Assembly: GCF_033118175.1 (NCBI RefSeq) | Contig: NC_083697.1 | Coordinates: 29,796,001 to 29,860,000 of the forward strand | Length of the DNA: 64,000 nucleotides | Direction: 5' to 3' | From: Dama dama | Taxonomy: Eukaryota > Chordata > Mammalia > Artiodactyla > Cervidae | In this document: positions 21,838 to 34,377 of the stretch, piece by piece | Layout of the letters: every line of letters begins with the position of its first letter | Position numbering within the stretch: the stretch's first letter is position 1 | Translations under genes and position numbers: made by a program | The notes under the pieces: generated by a model | What the model saw: the letters and a program-made list of their open reading frames with translations, nothing else | Databases searched by the model: none | What the model was told of the DNA's origin: nothing

Positions 21838-22290
21838 TCCTCCACTGCTGTGTAACCAGCCACCCCCAATCTAATGGCTTAAAACACTCTTTATTTTCTC
21901 TCCAAATTCTGCAAGCTGACGAGACACAGCTAGGTAGTTCTTCCCCTTCACCTGATGTTAGCTGGGGCTGCAGGCACTGGAGGGCTCAGCTGGAGCCTCC
22001 AAGTTGGCTCTCTCAAGTGGCTGGCAGTGGATGCCAGCTGTGGGCTGGGAGCAGAACTGGCACTCTGAACACCTGAATGCATCCTTTCTAGGAGGCTAGG
22101 GGCTTCTCCCAGCAGATCAGCTGGTGCCCAGGAGAATTTATTCCAACAGCATTCATTTAGAGAATGCATTTGAAGCTGCCAGGGTTTAACATCTAGGTCT
22201 AGAACAGACATCGGGTCACATCTATGTCATTCTACTGGTTAAGCAGTCAGAGGGCTGGCGCAAATTCAGGAGAAGGGAGAATAAACCAAA
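21838..22290 (+). repeat. Ancient mammalian interspersed repeat, not named
   Basis: The run CTGCTGTGTAACCAGCCACC, CTAATGGCTTAAAACACTC and, about 350 bp later, TCTACTGGTTAAGCAGTCAG follows a repeat type I know from many mammalian genomes, but I cannot name the family with safety. GC content is higher than in the neighbours. An 87-residue minus-strand frame here (22211-21948) has no recognisable product. Confidence 0.5.
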
Positions 22291-24087
22291 GTGTAGTTCT
22301 CTGCGATCCTTGAACATAAAATATCCCTCTCAGCACACCCAAGAATGAAGTCAGAGGCAGTGATGAGGTGGTGGTGCAGAGAGCAGCCATGAACCTCCCT
22401 AGAGGTCAGCATCTTTCGTCTAGTGACTTTGAGCGGCAATACATAATGTTAATTGGCCCATACTGCCAACCAGTTAAGTACTGAAGACAGTTGCTCAGCT
22501 GCTGATTGATTAAATGTAAATCAGAGTTTGCAACTGGAAGTGTATAGAATAGAGAGGAGTCAAGGGAAATGGGTGCTCAAAAGTGAAGTGAGTTTAGAGA
22601 AGGAGGTCAAGGGAACCTGGTGTTAGGCCTGACCTAACACTGGAAGGTAACACTTCATCCAGAAAGTGGGACTCATTTGAGAGTAAATGAAAACTCTGTA
22701 GAATAAAATTCAGCATTGAGCAACATGCCTTTTTAGAGAATATGATATTGAACTATGGCTAATCCAGTTTCTTACCATTTAAACTGTTATTCCTGTTGTA
22801 CTTCTGGATAGCCTCCAGAACCCCCCTTTCAACCACTTTCAACCAGATAAGCATGTTCATTATTTTAAAAAGCAATAATGATAAACTAGGAGTTTTATTA
22901 AACTTCCAAGAAGTATAGTCTGTCCAACCAAAGGGAACTATAAACAACATTCTGTTACAGAATGTGAAGGAATGGAGATGGAAAGAAGCTGAAAAAATCT
23001 TTGAGCCAATTGTTAATTTTTTTTTTCTATCTGAACTGATTGATTTACTTTTCAAATGAAAGCCAACTTAAGAAACACAAAAATAGCTTTCACTGTTTTA
23101 AATTCGTTTAAATGTTCATCTATATTACATTAATCAGTTTTAGATATGTTTCTTTTTAATTGCTGCCTTTAAATGTGTTTCTGTTTTCCTTGTCAGAGAT
23201 TTTCTGGGGGAACAAGCCACCAATTTTATAACGGAAGTCAACAAGAAGATCAGCTTTCACATGGAGAGAACTGCTTTCATAGGCAATCTTTGTTTCCCAA
23301 AGAGAGGGCCATCTGTATTCTCTGGCTGACAGTTCAGAGCTGGTAGCTATTCTTCAGGACTACCTTTCTGGTATTACCTTAACATCAATTACTTGGGACT
23401 GGTTTATTTGGATGGGGGGTGAGGGGGCAGAAAGAGACTGTGAAACAAATAATTTCTAATGGCTGAAACAGGAGTAGTCAGGCAAAGTTCCAGAGAGCAG
23501 CCAAGGCTATAACTGCCCCGTTCCCACTGACATCAGTGTGAGTAATAAAACTAAATCCTCTGGAGATACTTTGAAATTTTAGCCTGCAGTATCTTTGGAA
23601 ATGCTTCACAGTCAAATTGTATTTCCAATTCCACAGCCAATAGTTGTCCCAACCACCTCCTTCCCATTCTCCCAAACATGCAATAGTTTCTACCTCTATT
23701 CAAGCGACAGTGGTCGCTTCAGTTTATATCAACAGTGCACAGTGAAGGGTAGGTCAGCAGCCACTTCTGATTTATTCCTTTAAAAACAGTGTGGCAAAAG
23801 TTCTTTCCCTTGCCCAGAGGGAACTGTGCAAAGTCTTCTCCCAGTGTTCTAAACTCTAACCAAAGAATGTTCAAAAAGGATGATTGATAAACACTGCAGG
23901 AGTGGATTTATTCTTAAGACTTAGCTTATGAACCTCACTCTTTTTCATGGACAAAAGAAAAACAAATAGGAAAGAACATACATGTGGTCTCTGTCTCTCT
24001 CCATTCCCTCTCTCTTTGGTTATATTTAAATCTTCTTCTTCCCCCAAAGGACCCAAACCACAGCTATAATAAAACAATATGTGCAAC
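22291..24087. other. No gene seen; unique-looking sequence
   Basis: Several short frames but none with recognisable domains. A G-run GGATGGGGGGTGAGGGGGC lies at about 23410-23429. Confidence 0.45.
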
Positions 24088-24237
24088 ATGCTTATTTAAC
24101 TCTTAGTACCTCCCTGTGTCTCATTTCATGAGGAGGTATTCAGAACACATCCTATAGGGTGACTGCAAGGATTAATGAGTGTGAAATGCTTTAAAAAGTG
24201 TCAGGCACACAGTAAATATTCAGCACATGCTATATGT
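24088..24237 (+). repeat. MIR SINE, 3' part
   Basis: TTAGTACCTCCCTGTGTCTC, AGGGTGACTGCAAGGATTAA and AGTGTCAGGCACACAGTAAA follow MIR in order. Confidence 0.8.
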
Positions 24238-25767
24238 GCTTACAAATCTCTCCGCAGAATTTGGCTTATTAGGCTACATAGTCTAGCCTTGGTCCTCTTG
24301 TGAGCTGGTAATTTATACCACACCCTACCCTCTACTGTTCATCTATACGCAAATAAAGCATTAAGTCTTATAACCAGAATTCTAAAGTAGTAGGTAACAA
24401 TAATGGCGTCAGGGTGGTATAAGAACCTTTGGAAATTAACTACCCCCAGAAATGATGATGGTGGTGGTGGGGACGTTGGCTCACATTTAATGAGCTCTAC
24501 AGGTTGTCCAGGCATGGTGCCCAAGCTACACATCAGCCTTTTATGTAAGTATTCTTGTACCTATTTTATAGATAAGAAAAATAAGACTTAAGTTTTACAA
24601 ATTTTTCTACTTCCTCTTTCTGGGGCCTTCAGTCCAGTTTTTAAAAGTGATCTCTCTTAACTTGACTCTACTTTCTTGATACCATTGACTCATGAAACTA
24701 ATCAAGCCCCACTTCATCACTGAAATGAAACAAACACCTATGGTCTCCTAATTGCTAAATCAAATTAGCCCTTTTTCATCTTATCTTATTGATCTCACTA
24801 TGGCAAGTGATATGTTAACCATTTCCTTCTTTTTAAAAGTGCCCTCTATCCTCAGTTTTTATAACATTTTCCTGGTCTTTGCCTCTCTCTACTTATTATA
24901 GTCACTACTCAAGAGACCTATCCTTTTGGATCCATTAAGAAATTGGCTTCCAAATATTTTTATTGTAACCATGGGAGGAAACATATTTTGAATCACAAAT
25001 CTGTATTTTAAAACATATTTATACAATTTGTTGAAACAATACTTCCTATGTGCAAACATATTCTGATAATTTTTATATCATTAAAAATAGTGTTGGTCAT
25101 AACTCATCATATTAATTGCCTGGTTTACACAGTTTTCAGCATTCTGTCTCAACATTATGTTTTTCCTTGCATGTGGTTCAAACAAACCCTGAAATGACCA
25201 GTCTCCTTGGTCACAGCTATCCAAACATCTGTCACATACTAGCACATGGTGTAGGAAAACCCAAGAGACTGAGTAATTGTCTTAAAAGCTTAAAAAGGAA
25301 TTATAATTAAGTCCTCAGAATATTTTTTAAATGATGCTATAAATGTCAGAGGCATTTTGCTAAAAGTTTTCAATTGAATGAACAAATATTACTATGCAGA
25401 ATGGGTTTTAAATATTATAGGATAGATATCCCCTCTAATTTTGAATTACCAAAAAAAAAAAAAAAAAAACCCTCAATATTAGACTAAAATAGGGCACTAG
25501 GGTTAATTTTAATTTTATATTCTATTGCCAAATTTTAATCCTAATGAGAAAGCAAACAAATTTGTGCATCTCCTGTCATCACTTCAAGCATCACTTGTCC
25601 ATTATTAATTCATTCACTCAGCAACAGCTCTTTAGTATTTTCCATGCACATGGTATTGTGCTTGAGACCACACGATACAAAGAAAAATCACACATGGATT
25701 TGTCTTTCAAAGATGTTATTCATTCATTCATTCATTTAATATTTTAAACATATATTGTTTTTGACTA
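24238..25767. other. No gene seen; poly(A) run and a possible old repeat
   Basis: An uninterrupted run of 19 As lies at 25451-25469. At 25602-25720, ATTAATTCATTCACTCAGCA and the bases that follow loosely resemble an ancient mammalian repeat. Confidence 0.4.
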
Positions 25768-25961
25768 CTTGATTCTGGGAAAGATTGAGGGCAGGAGGAG
25801 AAGGGGATAACAGAGAATGAGACACTTGGATATCATTACCAACTCAATGGACATGAGTTTGAACAAACTCCAGGAGATAGTGAAGGACAGGGAAGGATGG
25901 TGTGCTGCAGTCCATGGGGTCACAGAGTCAGACATAACTTGGCAACTAAACAACAACTAAA
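25768..25961 (+). mobile_element. BovB LINE 3' terminal fragment
   Basis: GATTCTGGGAAAGATTGAGG, GGAGGAGAAGGGGATAACAG and GTGCTGCAGTCCATGGGGTC are the last 190 bp of BovB, ending in an ACTAAACA-type short repeat. Strongly 5' truncated. Confidence 0.92.
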
Positions 25962-26639
25962 CATGTATGAGTATATGACTCATTCACCTCTTAATTCAAG
26001 ATCAATCATGTTTTAATCATGTTCAGTTCAACTGTTACTGTGAAATCAAATGCAAGTCTTTTATGTGAGGCTTTTTCTTTGTTTTGGTTTTTTCTTTGCT
26101 TTTTTCAAGTACTTCTTTTGTTTTGAGAAAGCTTTATCTGCTAACAACATTTAGATCCAAATGGGTAGTGATTAGCTATGATTCACTTGTGCTACATGCA
26201 GTAAATATTAACCACCAACTAGATTTCAAAACTAGATTAAAAAAATTCCAATAAAGTGGATTTTGTTTATTTTTAGGATGCACTTTCATGACTTTAGCAA
26301 AACTCATTATTTAGATAACAACCTGCTACTCATTGGTCTCTAATCTCAAAGAAAATGACCGATTATGCTTTATCTTCTCGAAGCCTTCTGGGTAACAGTA
26401 TTCTTAATCTAGTAGAATTATTTTCCAGCTAAGATATATAAACCTTTACAAAGCAAATTAATCATGCAGGATGTTAGTAATGTCAGGGCACTTTAGAAAT
26501 GTCTGTGCTGTGGAAATGATGACCCAGGACAGGGTCCATGCTATGCTGTTGGCCCAGTAAAACATACCAGGTACACCTTACCCCAAATGGTTTCTCTTTG
26601 TTTGGAATGGTACCAAGCATAGCAGCCTAGATTGGTAGA
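25962..26639. other. No gene seen
   Basis: Unique-looking AT-rich sequence. Confidence 0.4.
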
Positions 26640-26789
26640 AAGAAATCTTAAGTTTACATACCATACAACATAGCAATTCTACTTCAGAATATACATTCTT
26701 GCATATATACCAACATAACTTGCTTGTGTGAAGATGTTCCTCCCAGCATTATTCGCAATAAAGAAAAGCTACAAAGAACTCAAATGTCC

Positions 26790-26825
<36 letters not shown>

Positions 26826-26985
26826 GAAGATTCTATTGTATGAATACTATAAAATATATATCATAGACCTCAATATATCCTTAAGTATTAATCTTACTAT
26901 TTAAAGACAAAAGTTTGATTCAGAGAGATACATATATCACATATGCAAATTTTAAAAGCACCAGATAGTATAGCTGTGTGGTAAA
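26640..26985 (+). mobile_element. Old L1M fragment (ORF2 3' region)
   Basis: CATAGCAATTCTACTTCAGA, CCCAGCATTATTCGCAATAA and ACTCAAATGTCCAAC follow the L1 sequence just upstream of the ORF2 stop. The middle is replaced or expanded by a CA microsatellite. Confidence 0.65.
26790..26822. repeat. (CA)n microsatellite
   Basis: About 16 AC units. Confidence 0.95.
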
Positions 26986-27004
26986 TTATAAAACGTAGAT
27001 AAAA

Positions 27005-27120
27005 TAAGAGTTCTTGGTGGTCCCATGGCTAAGACTCCATGCTTCCACTGTAGGGGGCAGAGGTTCCCTGGTTGGGGAGCTAAGTTCTTACCTGTCACAC
27101 ACACAGCCAAAAAAAAAAAT
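27005..27120 (+). repeat. tRNA-derived CHR-2-like SINE
   Basis: GAGTTCTTGGTGGTCCCATG, GACTCCATGCTTCCACTGTA, GGGGGCAGAGGTTCCCTGGT and a short A tail after CACAGCC match the short artiodactyl tRNA-SINE of the CHR-2 type, which lacks the BovB-like 3' half. Confidence 0.8.
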
Positions 27121-27125
27121 AGATA

Positions 27126-29494
27126 CATATTAACTTTAGAAGAGAAGTTTCTTCTAGGTAAGGAAGGAGAGGAGAGGATGGAAAAGGAGAAATTTCATTT
27201 GTACTTTTAACAATCTTTTTAAGAGTATTAAGTACATGTAGCCAAATTTTGACATTCATTAAATCTAGGTTGTGGATAATTTGTGTTTTTTAGTTTATTT
27301 TCTTTCGATCATCTTTATAATCCTAGCACTAGTGATTTTAAGCTATTTAAAAAATATATATATAAAAGCGACATGTAAATGTGGATCAGATCTGAACCTA
27401 AGTCAGTATCTTGTGTAAGAAAACTGTGGTCGCAGTCAGGTAGTCTTCATTTGTATCAAGCTGATGGTACAATTAATTGTCCAATTTGAAGTAGACCCTG
27501 GATGAGGGTATTTAATCACAGGGGCTGGGCAGATTGATCAGAGTCCCTGTCAAGAATGCTGGACTTCACCTATCCTATGAGGAAAAAGAAATACTAAAGA
27601 GGAACCTAGTTGAAAGTTAGGGCACTGCCTGGGCTTCCCTGATAGTCAAAGAACAAAAGGCGATAGGCTTACAAAAAACTAAATTGGGTGGACTGATCCT
27701 ATCCAATGTGTTTGACTGCATTCCTAATTTTTTACATAACTTTGTCAAACTATGTAAAGTGAGGCATTGTACCACATAAACCCTTCCCCATGTGTTACTT
27801 CATTTTGTACTAATGCCTAGGTTTGATATTATCTAATTTTATTTGTAAGGGAACTTAGGCAATGTTACCAAGTGTTGAAACTGAAGTTTAAACTTAAATA
27901 TATAAAGAATAAAAAGGAAAGAAGGAAAGGGGTAAAGAAGGGAGGAATAAGAAATTCCCTATAATATATTTCAGTAAAAGAAACATTTAAAACATTCAGG
28001 GAGAAAAAAAAACCTTCAAGCAGTATAAGGATAATAAATGCCTTTTTTTTTTCCCCCATAGCTAAATGCATTGTTCCTACAAATGGAAAAGTTGACCAAC
28101 AGTGTTTCTGCCTAAAGTATTGGTAGAAACTATCCTGTGCAAACCACACTCTTGATTCTATTTCAGAGATTATTATATAGTCTTTTTTGTGCCTTAAACT
28201 GAAAATAGCAGGTGAATAAATAAAATAACCCTGAACCAAAAAGAAAAGGATAAGTGATTCCACACAAATTTAAATCAACATTCAGTTGGGAAAGCAGGAG
28301 AGAACTGAATATACACCAATGAGAATATTAATTTATATTTTATGTTCAACATTCAGTCTGAAAATGAAGTCATTTTGACATTTTTAAAAACAAAAGCAGT
28401 TTCAAAAGCTATGGTTGGCTTCTGTTTTTGTCATTTTCTGATATTCTCATGAAGCAAAATGCAGTATAGACTTAAAGTCTGAATGACCAAAGATCCTTTG
28501 GGAATACAATTATTTAGACAACTTGAAAAAAAAATTAGGGAGAGAGTCTATCTAGGGAATAGTTTCTAAGAAAAATAGCCAAATTGCAGGTGAATTATGT
28601 TTAACTCTTTATATTAAGGAAAATTTTAAGAAATTTTTTATATTTTATATTTAAGAAAATATTAAGAAAATATTTTCTTAATCAGTGACTTTTTTTAATT
28701 ACAGGGAAACTTTAGCTATCATTGTATTGGAGAAGTGAGCATGTTTTTGTTCTCAATGGTTGAAAATAAAGCATCTTTGTGGGATATAAATAAAGGGCAA
28801 CTCCTAAACCCCTTTTCACTGTGCACCCTCCACCCCCAACTCAAAGGAGAACCAATGAATTAAGCAAACACAATTGAGACCTAAATCACTCTCTTGGTAA
28901 CAGGAAGTGGATCTTTTTTATGATTCTGGCAGGCCCCAAGATAGAACAGAAAAGAAACCTTATAATCTTTGGTGAAATTATGGGGCCCCATTGGCTCAAA
29001 GCTGTGCTAATTGTAAACTGAGCCTTTTCTCAATATAGGTTTCAAGTGTACTTTTATGAGGGGGAGCATATGATTAAGCTGGGGCACCAAAGGAGGATAA
29101 ATGTTATTTTCCAAAGGAAGTGTTAGACAAAATGTCATATTTATAAAGCAGTTAAACTTAAAAAAAAAAAAAAAAGTTACACGATTCTTGGACTCATCAA
29201 CCACACTGATGTAATGAAAGAGGCAGGTTACATGAAGAATTTGTGAAAAAAATTTTTGGATAAAACACTTTGATGCTGAAGCGGGAATAAGCAACTAAAT
29301 AAAAAAGTAAAGTTTGAGGGTATTTCAAGTAAGAGACATCCAGAAATGGAGGAGGACTTCCAAATAACCTATAAAAATGCTCCACCAAAAAAAAAAAAGA
29401 ATCATCTTCAAACATTTGCTGGGAATAGACAGCGCAGAGCCATGTTGTGTGAACACAGTCAAAATAAGAACTTTTCTGCTCCCCTTAAACTACC
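27126..29494. other. No gene seen; poly(A) runs
   Basis: Unique-looking and AT-rich. A-runs at about 29160-29175 and 29388-29398. Short frames (for example 27865-28263, minus) have low-complexity hydrophobic translations and no recognisable family. Confidence 0.45.
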
Positions 29495-29708
29495 TATGTG
29501 TGTGTTCAGTAGCTCAGTCATGTCTTAAACTTTGCAATCGTATGGACTGCAGCCCGTGAGGCTCCTCTGTCCATGGGATTTCCCAGGCAAGAATACCGGA
29601 GCAGGTTGCCATTTCCTTCTCCAGGGGATCTTCCCAACTCAAGGATTGAACCTGTGTCTCCTGCCTCGCAGGCTGATTCTTTACCACTGAGCCACCAGGG
29701 AAGCTCTG
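29495..29708 (-). repeat. Bov-tA SINE, minus strand
   Basis: TGTGTGTTCAGTAGCTCAGT tail at the left and GAGCCACCAGGGAAGCT head at the right. A possible 7-bp TSD AACTACC occurs at 29488-29494 and 29709-29715. Confidence 0.92.
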
Positions 29709-30185
29709 AACTACCAATTCCACCTCCTTTATGCCCACCCTGCCCTTAAACCCAACTGGGACAGAAGGAGTAGCCAGTAATTGGGATGGAAATAAGAAAA
29801 AAAGAAAAGAGTGACTGAACTTTCTCCCTTCCCAGCAGGCACAGAATGAGAGTAAAGAAGGATCATGAAGCAACAATAACCAAGCAAAGTCAAATACCTT
29901 CTGCTTTCTCTCCCCTCCCCCCAAAATAATAAGAGACCTCTTTACAGAACTCCAAATAAGTAGATATATTTTAGCTATCTTCATGCATTTATACAAATGA
30001 GTTCTTTATTTTTTTTCAAGTTATCAAATACAAAACTATTTTATTTAGTCTTCACCAAATCCCAACATATCAGTTACTGACTCTATTAGCAAATCAACTC
30101 TTGTATTACTCTATATGTGAGAATAGTAACATGCTTGCAATAGGGATCAGAAGGGTTTTTGTTTTTAATTTTTGCCTGTGAAGTA
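29709..30185. other. No gene seen
   Basis: Includes CTCCCCTCCCCCC at about 29910-29922; nothing else recognised. Confidence 0.4.
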
Positions 30186-30483
30186 GCTATTTGGGGTCTT
30201 TTGTGTTTCCATATGAACTGTGAAATTTTTTCTTCTAGTTCTGTGAAAAAAGCCATTGGTAATTTGACAGGGATTGCATTGAATCTGTAGATTGTGCTTG
30301 GTAGTATAGTCATTTTCACAATATTGATTCTTCCTACCCAGGAATATGGAGTATCTCTTCATCGGTTTATGTTGTCTTTGATTCCTTTCATTAGTGTCTT
30401 ATAATTTTCTGTATAGAGTTCTTTTGTCTCCTTAGGTAAGTTTATCCTAGGTATTTAATTCTTTTTGTTGCAATGGTGAAGGG

Positions 30484-30577
30484 GTATTCCTGCCTGGAGA
30501 ATCCCACGGACAAAGGAGCCTGGTGGGCTACAGTCCCTGGGGTTGCAAAGAGTCAGACACGACTGAGCGACTAACAT
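30484..30577 (+). repeat. Bov SINE 3' fragment inside the older L1
   Basis: Runs from GTATTCCTGCCTGGAGAATC to GACACGACTGAGCGACTAAC and passes into AC repeats. It replaces about 46 bp of L1 ORF2 (the equivalents of 4580-4626 in the first L1). Confidence 0.9.
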
Positions 30578-30591
30578 ACACACATAACACA

Positions 30592-30628
<37 letters not shown>
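30575..30628. repeat. AC-rich microsatellite
   Basis: ACACAT and AC units after the SINE; ends at CACACATAG. Confidence 0.93.
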
Positions 30629-30631
<3 letters not shown>

Positions 30632-33507
30632 AATGCAAATGATTTCTGTGTATTGATGTATCCTGCAACTTTGCTAAATTCACTGATTAGTTCTAGTAAT
30701 TTTCTGATACTATCTTTAGGGTTTTTTATGTACAGTATCATGTCATCTGCAAATAGTGAGAGCTTTACTTCTTTTCTGATATGGATTCTTTTTATTTCTT
30801 TTTCTTCTCTGATTGCTGTAGCTAGGACTTCCAGAACTGTATTGAATAACTGTGGCAAAAGTGGACACACTTGTCTTGTTCCTGATCTTAGAGGGAATGC
30901 TTTCAGTTTTTCACCATTGAGAATAATGTTTGCTGTAAGTTTATCATATATGGCCTTTACTATGTTGAGGTAGGTTCCTTCTATGCCCATTTTGTGAAAA
31001 GTTTTAATCATAAATGAGTGTTGAGTTTTGTCAAAGGTGTTTTCTGCATCTGTTGAGATTATTACATGGTTTCCATCTTTCAATTTGTTAATATGGTGCA
31101 TCACATTGATTGATTTGTGTATATTGAAGAATCCTTGAATCCCTGAAATAAACCCAACTTGATCATGGTGTATGAACTTTTTGGTGTGTTGCTGAATTCT
31201 GTTGCTAAAATTTTATTGAGGATTTTTGCATCTATGTTCATCAGTGATATTGCCCTCAAGTTTTCTTTTTTGTGTTGTCTGGTTTTGGTATCAGAGTGAT
31301 GGTGGCCTCGTAGAATAAGTTTGGAAGTGTTCCTTCCTCTGCAATTTTTTGAAAGAGTTTTAGAAGAATAGGCATCCTCTCTTCTTTACATATTTGATAG
31401 AATTCTCCTGTGAAGTCATCTGGTCCTGGGCTTTTGTTTTTTGGAAGATTTTTGATCACAGCTTCAATTTTAGTGCTTGTAATTGGATTGTTCATAATTT
31501 ATATTTCTTCCTGGTTCAGTCTTGAAAGATTGAACTTTTCTAAGAACCTGCCCATTTCTTCCAGGTTATCCATTTTATTGCCATATAGTTGCTCATAATA
31601 GTCTCATAATCCTTTGTATTTCTGCATTGTCTGTTGTAACCTCTCCTTTTTCACTTCTAATTTTGTTGATTTGATTCTTATCTCTTTTTTTTTTTTCTTG
31701 ATGAGTCTGGCTGAAGGTTTGTCAATTTTGTATATCTTCTCAAAGAACCAACTTTTAGTTTTATTAATCGTTGCTATTATTTCTTTCATTTCCCTTTCAA
31801 TTATTTCTTCTCTAATCCTTATGATTTCTTTCCTTCTACTGATTTTAAGGGGTTTTTGTTGTTCTTCTTCTTCTTTTGCTGGTTGTTTTAGTTGTAAAGT
31901 TAGGTTCTCTATTCATTGTTTTTCTTGTTTCTTGAGGTAGGATTATATTGTTATAAACTTCCCTCTTAGAGTTGCTTTTGCTGTATCCCATAGGTTTTGA
32001 GTTGTCATATTTTCATGGTCATTTGCTTCTAGAAAATTTTTTATTTCCCTTGTGATTTCTTCACTAACCTGCTGTTTATTTAGAAATGTGCTGTTTAATC
32101 TCCATGTGTTTGTGTTTCTTACAGATTTTTTCTTGTAATTGATATCTAGTCTCATAGCATTGTTGTTGGAGAAGATGCTTGATATGATTTCAATTTTCTT
32201 AACTTTACTGAGGTTTGATTTTTGACCCAAGATGTGATCTATCCTGGAGAATGTTCTATGTGCACTAGAGAGGAAGGTGTATTATTCTGCATTTGGATGG
32301 AAGGTCCTGAAGATATCAATGAGATCCAACTCATCTAACACATCATTTAAGACTTGCGTTTCCTTATTAATTTTCTGTTTTTATGATCTATCCATTGGTG
32401 TGAGTGGGGTGTTGAAGTCTCCTATGATTATTGTGTTACTGTCAGTTTCTCCTTTTATATCTGTCAGTGTTTGTTTTATGTATTGAGAAGTACCTATGTT
32501 GGGTGCATAGATATTACAATTGTTATGTCTTCCTCTTGGATTGATCCCTTGATCATTATGTAGTGTCCTTCCTTATTTCTTGTAATATTCTTTATTTTAA
32601 GGTCTATTTTGTCTGATAAGAGGATCGCCACTCCAGCATTCTTTGGCTTCCCATTTGCATGGAATATAATTTTCCATCCTCTCACTTTCAGTCTATATGT
32701 GTTTTTAGGTCTGAAGTGGATTTCTTCTAGACAGCATATATATAGGCCTTGTTTTTGTATCCATTCAGCTAGTCTGTGTCTTTTGGTTGGAGCATTTAAT
32801 CCATTTACATTTAAAGTAATTATTGATATGTAGGTCTGTATTGCAATTTTCTTAACTGTTTGGGGTTGATTTCATAGATCTTTTTTCTTTTCTTGTATTT
32901 CTTGACTATATAAGTTCCTTTAACATTTGTTGTAAAGCTGGTTTGGTGGTACTGAATTCTCTTAACTTTTGCTTGATTGAAAAACTTGATTTCTCCATCA
33001 ATATTGAATGAGATCCTTGCTGGGTACAGTAATCATGGTTGCAGATTTTTCCCTTTCAGCACTTTAAATATATCCTGTCATTCTCTTCTGGCCTGCAGAG
33101 TTTCTGCTGAAAGATCAGCTGTTAAATATATGAGGTTTCCCTTGTATGTTACTTGTTGCTTTTCCCTTGCTGCTTTTAATATTCTTTCTTTGTGTTTAGT
33201 CTTTGCTTGTTTGATGAGTATGTGTCTTGGTGGGGTTCTCCTTGGGTTTATCCTGTATGGGGCTCTTTGTGCCTCTTGGACTTGATTGACTATTTCCTTT
33301 TCCATGTGGGGGAAATTTTCAACTATAATCTCTTCAAAAAATTTCCCCTAGCCTTTCTTTTTCTCTTCTTCTTCTGGGACCTCTATAATTCAACTGTTGG
33401 TGCATTTGATATTGCCCCAGAGGTCTCTGAGACTATCCTCAGTTCTTTTCATTCTTTTTACTTTATTCTGCTTTTCTTTCCACCGTTTTATCTTCCAGCT
33501 CACTGAT

Positions 33508-33789
33508 TCATCCTTCTGCTTCAGATATTCTGCTATTGATTCCTTCTAGAGTATTTTTAATTTTAATAGTTGTGTTGTTTGTCTCTGTATGTTTATTCTT
33601 TAATTCTTCTATGTCTTTCTTAATTGATTCTTGCATTTTCTCCATTTTGTTTCCAGGGTTTTTCATCATATTTACTATCATTATTCTGAATTCTTTTTCA
33701 GGTAGTTGGCCTATTTCCTCTTCATTTATTTGGACTTTGGTATTTCTAGTTTGTTCCTTCATTTGTGTAGTATTTCTCTGCCTTTTCAT
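33508..33789 (-). pseudogene. L1 ORF1 N-terminal part, decayed
   Basis: The frame starting at 33789 reads MKRQRNTTQMKEQ, then LPEKEFRIMIVNMMKN and a coiled-coil stretch ending SRISEAEG, clearly parallel to ORF1 at 1379. Further ORF1 pieces (33305-33078: KEIVNQVQEAQRAPYRINPR, then ILIKQAKTKHKERILKAARE) lie in another frame. Confidence 0.9.
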
Positions 33790-34347
33790 TAGTACTTTTT
33801 AAAACTTATTGTGTTTGAGGTCTCCTTTACCCAGGCTTCAAGGTTGAATTATTTCTTCCTTTTGTTTTCTTCCCTCCTAAAGTTGGCCCAGTGGTTTGTG
33901 TAAGCTTCATATAGGGTGTGATTTGTGCTGAGATTTTTTGTCTGTCTGTTTTTCCTCTGATGGGCAAGGCTAAGTGAGGTGGTAATCCTGTCTGCTGATG
34001 ATTAGCTTCGTATGTTTGTTTTGTTTTTTGTTTAGATGAGGCGTCCTGCACAGTGTGCTACTAGTGGTTGGGTGATGCAGGGTCTTGTGTTCAAGTGGTT
34101 TCATTTGTGTAAGTTCTCACTATTTGATACTCCCTAGGGCTAATTCTCTGGTAGACTCGGGTCTTGGAGTCAGTGCTCCCACTCCAAAGGCTCAGGGCTT
34201 GATCTCTGGTCAGGAATGAAGATTCCATAAGTGGTTTGTTATGGCATTAGTGAGATTAAAACAAATACCCAAAAACGAGAAACCAAAGATGAACCCCATA
34301 CAAATGGCAGTGATAAAATCATGCAAATAATAATTAAAATAATGGAA

Positions 34348-34377
34348 TACACACACACACACACATATATATATATA
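34348..34377. repeat. (AC)n(AT)n microsatellite
   Basis: Nine AC units followed by six AT units. Confidence 0.9.

Larger units (their letters stand above)
30186..32860 (-). pseudogene. L1 ORF2, decayed and truncated at the C terminus
   Basis: Pieces in order on the minus strand: endonuclease (32685-32494, HANGKPKNAGVAILLSDKID), linker (32230-31943), RT start (31495-31256, NKSPGPDDFTGEFYQ, ATITLIPKPD) and RT core (31104-30571, with SGTRQVCPLLPQLF and the intact catalytic LFADDMILYIKNP). At 30571 the frame runs into translated microsatellite (CVCVCV). Downstream 30319-30165 carries KMTILPSTIYRFNAIPVKLP. No functional enzyme is possible. Confidence 0.9.

Noticed and set aside
21948..22211. 87-residue minus-strand frame in a GC-richer stretch, considered as an exon
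   Set aside because: It lies wholly in an ancient interspersed repeat, and its alanine- and proline-rich text shows no known domain.
27865..28263. 132-residue minus-strand frame in unique sequence
   Set aside because: Phenylalanine- and leucine-rich text from A/T-rich DNA, no domain, no splice or promoter context.
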